NCBI GenBank assembly: GCA_051001995.1
Contig: JBPCMT010000072.1
Span: 1 to 20,903, forward strand
Source: CAWEHQ01 sp051001995
GTDB lineage: Bacteria; Actinomycetota; Thermoleophilia; Solirubrobacterales; Thermoleophilaceae
Reading direction: 5' to 3'
Length of the DNA stretch: 20,903 nucleotides
This document shows, one piece after another, positions 20,176 to 20,903 of this stretch. The position numbers and the translations under genes are program-made. Positions within the stretch are counted from its first letter, which is position 1. Each line of letters opens with the position of its first letter. Under the pieces are notes generated by a model. It was not told the DNA's origin, searched no databases, and saw nothing but the letters and a program-made list of their open reading frames with translations.

Positions 20176-20397
20176 CTATTCCCCGCCCTCACCCTGGAGC
20201 TGCTCCTGTGCCTCCTGCTCGAGCTGTTCCTGGGCCTCGCCCGCCGGGTCCTCCACAGCGTCCTGGGCGTCCTCCACCTGGTTCTGGGCGTCGTCGATCT
20301 GGTCCTGAGCCTGATCGACCTCGTCGCCGCATCCGGCGAAACCCACGAGCGCAGCCGCGGCGGCGACGGCGGCGAGCCGTCCGTTCAAAGCTCTCAT
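20176..20397 (-). CDS. Small Gln/Glu/Asp-rich lipoprotein
   Basis: The 73-residue protein has a signal peptide (MRALNGRLAAVAAAAALVGF) and candidate lipidation Cys23 in GFAGC. The mature part is a single acidic helix built from near-repeats of DQIDDAQNQVEDAQDAVED and EQLEQEAQEQLQ, a probable coiled coil. It contains no aromatic residue. Family unknown; small acidic lipoproteins of this type are common in this group of actinobacteria. ATG 20397 is fixed by a strong Shine-Dalgarno (AAGGAGGG, complementary to 20405-20412). Its stop lies 16 bases beyond that of the convergent UDG gene. Confidence 0.75.
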   Translation of the reverse strand: MRALNGRLAAVAAAAALVGFAGCGDEVDQAQDQIDDAQNQVEDAQDAVEDPAGEAQEQLEQEAQEQLQGEGGE

Positions 20398-20404
20398 CCC
20401 GGTT

Positions 20405-20412
20405 CCCTCCTT
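20405..20412 (-). promoter_or_regulatory. Strong ribosome-binding site of the small lipoprotein
   Basis: AAGGAGGG on the minus strand lies 7 bases before ATG 20397. It decides the start codon. It is the clearest Shine-Dalgarno seen in the window and contrasts with the leaderless neighbours. Confidence 0.75.
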
Positions 20413-20463
20413 GGCGTTCGCGCGGCAGTCTAGTGCCGGTGCGGGCGGCGCCTGCATGCGCGA

Positions 20464-20469
20464 TACGCT
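20464..20469 (+). promoter_or_regulatory. -10 box (TACGCT) of the Lhr helicase gene
   Basis: TACGCT ends 10 bases before GTG 20480, the longest spacing of the set. It argues for GTG 20480 over the in-frame ATG at 20456, which would lie upstream of the transcript start. Confidence 0.4.
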
Positions 20470-20479
20470 CGAGGGTCGC

Positions 20480-20903
20480 GTGAATTCGGAGTCGCTCGCA
20501 TCGTTTACCCCAGCCGTCCGTGAGTGGTTCGCGCGCGCGTTCGCGGAGCCCACTCCCGCGCAGACCAAGGCCTGGCCCGCGATCGCCGCCGGCGACGACG
20601 TTCTGCTCTCGGCGCCGACCGGATCGGGAAAGACGCTCGCCGCCTTCCTGTGGGCGCTCGACCGCCTTGTCGCGGAGCCGACGCCCGAGGGCGCCGCTCG
20701 GAGGACGCGGCTCGTCTACGTGTCCCCGCTCAAGGCGCTCTCCTACGACATCGAGCGCAACCTGCGCGCCCCGCTCAGGGGCATCGGCGGGGACATCGAG
20801 GTTGCGATCCGCACCGGCGACACCCCGCAGCGCGTCCGCCAGGCGATGGTCCGAAAACCGCCCGACGTCCTCATCACCACGCCGGAGTCGCTGTACCTGA
20901 TCC
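20480..20903 (+). CDS. lhr: Lhr-type ATP-dependent helicase, N-terminal part (runs off the window)
   Basis: The first 141 residues show the start of helicase domain 1: a Q-motif region (PTPAQTKAWPAI, 24-35), Walker A APTGSGKT (45-52), motif Ia SPLKAL (82-87), RTGDTPQRVR (111-120) and TTPESLYLI (133-141). This order and wording, especially SPLKALSYDIERNL and RTGDTP, is that of Lhr (large helicase-related) superfamily 2 enzymes, which unwind DNA or RNA-DNA hybrids in 3'-5' direction and take part in DNA repair. Full-length members exceed 800 residues, so most of the gene is beyond the window end. GTG 20480 is the chosen start. Confidence 0.9.
   Translation, partial: MNSESLASFTPAVREWFARAFAEPTPAQTKAWPAIAAGDDVLLSAPTGSGKTLAAFLWALDRLVAEPTPEGAARRTRLVYVSPLKALSYDIERNLRAPLRGIGGDIEVAIRTGDTPQRVRQAMVRKPPDVLITTPESLYLI

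Noticed and set aside
1..20903. CRISPR arrays, insertion sequences or prophage genes.
   Set aside because: No regularly spaced repeats, transposase, integrase or phage structural genes were recognised in any frame.

Overview
This is a GC-rich (about 70%) actinobacterial chromosomal segment. The gene set suggests a Thermoleophilia-type lineage (Solirubrobacterales or Gaiellales): a fused PafB-PafC regulator, a long-type RmlA, a family 5 uracil-DNA glycosylase, an Lhr helicase, an EcsC-family protein, and many genes with a TANNNT box only 6-10 bases before the start codon and no Shine-Dalgarno sequence. That placement is from general resemblance; no database search was possible. About 20 protein genes, one tRNA and one decayed gene can be supported. 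Most are housekeeping or metabolic.

Left part (1-3300). A small secreted or lipid-anchored protein that appears to start at ATC converges on a glyoxalase I gene (gloA). A tRNA-Phe(GAA) gene diverges from gloA. Between the tRNA and the ferritin-like gene lies a block of lower GC: a hipB-hipA toxin-antitoxin pair with the only perfect TATAAT box noticed here, overlapped by nested inverted repeats, and then the remnant of a class III nucleotide cyclase with two compensating frame changes. This looks like an acquired module next to a tRNA, but no attachment repeat was found.

Middle part (3300-12320). A ferritin-like di-iron protein and an EcsC-family protein diverge from a 56-base promoter region. 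A PhzF-family isomerase diverges from a YhaM-like 3'-5' exoribonuclease. The exoribonuclease gene overlaps, tail to tail, a three-gene peptide/nickel-type ABC importer operon on the minus strand (permease C, permease B, fused double ATPase; GTGA overlaps; no substrate-binding protein in view). Divergent from that operon is a 686-residue PafBC fusion, a WYL-domain regulator of the kind that controls LexA-independent DNA-damage responses in mycobacteria. The shared promoter region holds two adjacent palindromes.

Right part (12320-20903). A 320-base gap between convergent genes contains a compact, relatively AT-rich set of nested inverted repeats. Next is a coiled-coil protein with a PD-(D/E)XK-like core (RmuC/DUF2130 style), a flavin-reductase-like PPOX protein, then rmlA-rmlD-rmlB for dTDP-sugar synthesis (no rmlC in the window). 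An ABC-2 exporter follows, with its ATPase and permease separated by a small winged-helix regulator, and each of the three has its own box. The segment ends with a family 5 UDG, a small Gln/Glu/Asp-rich lipoprotein with a strong Shine-Dalgarno, and the start of an Lhr helicase.

The most distinctive properties are the repeated leaderless-promoter signature, the structured intergenic element at 12385-12438, the uncharacterised nuclease-like protein beside it, and the HipBA island. No CRISPR array, insertion sequence or prophage was seen.
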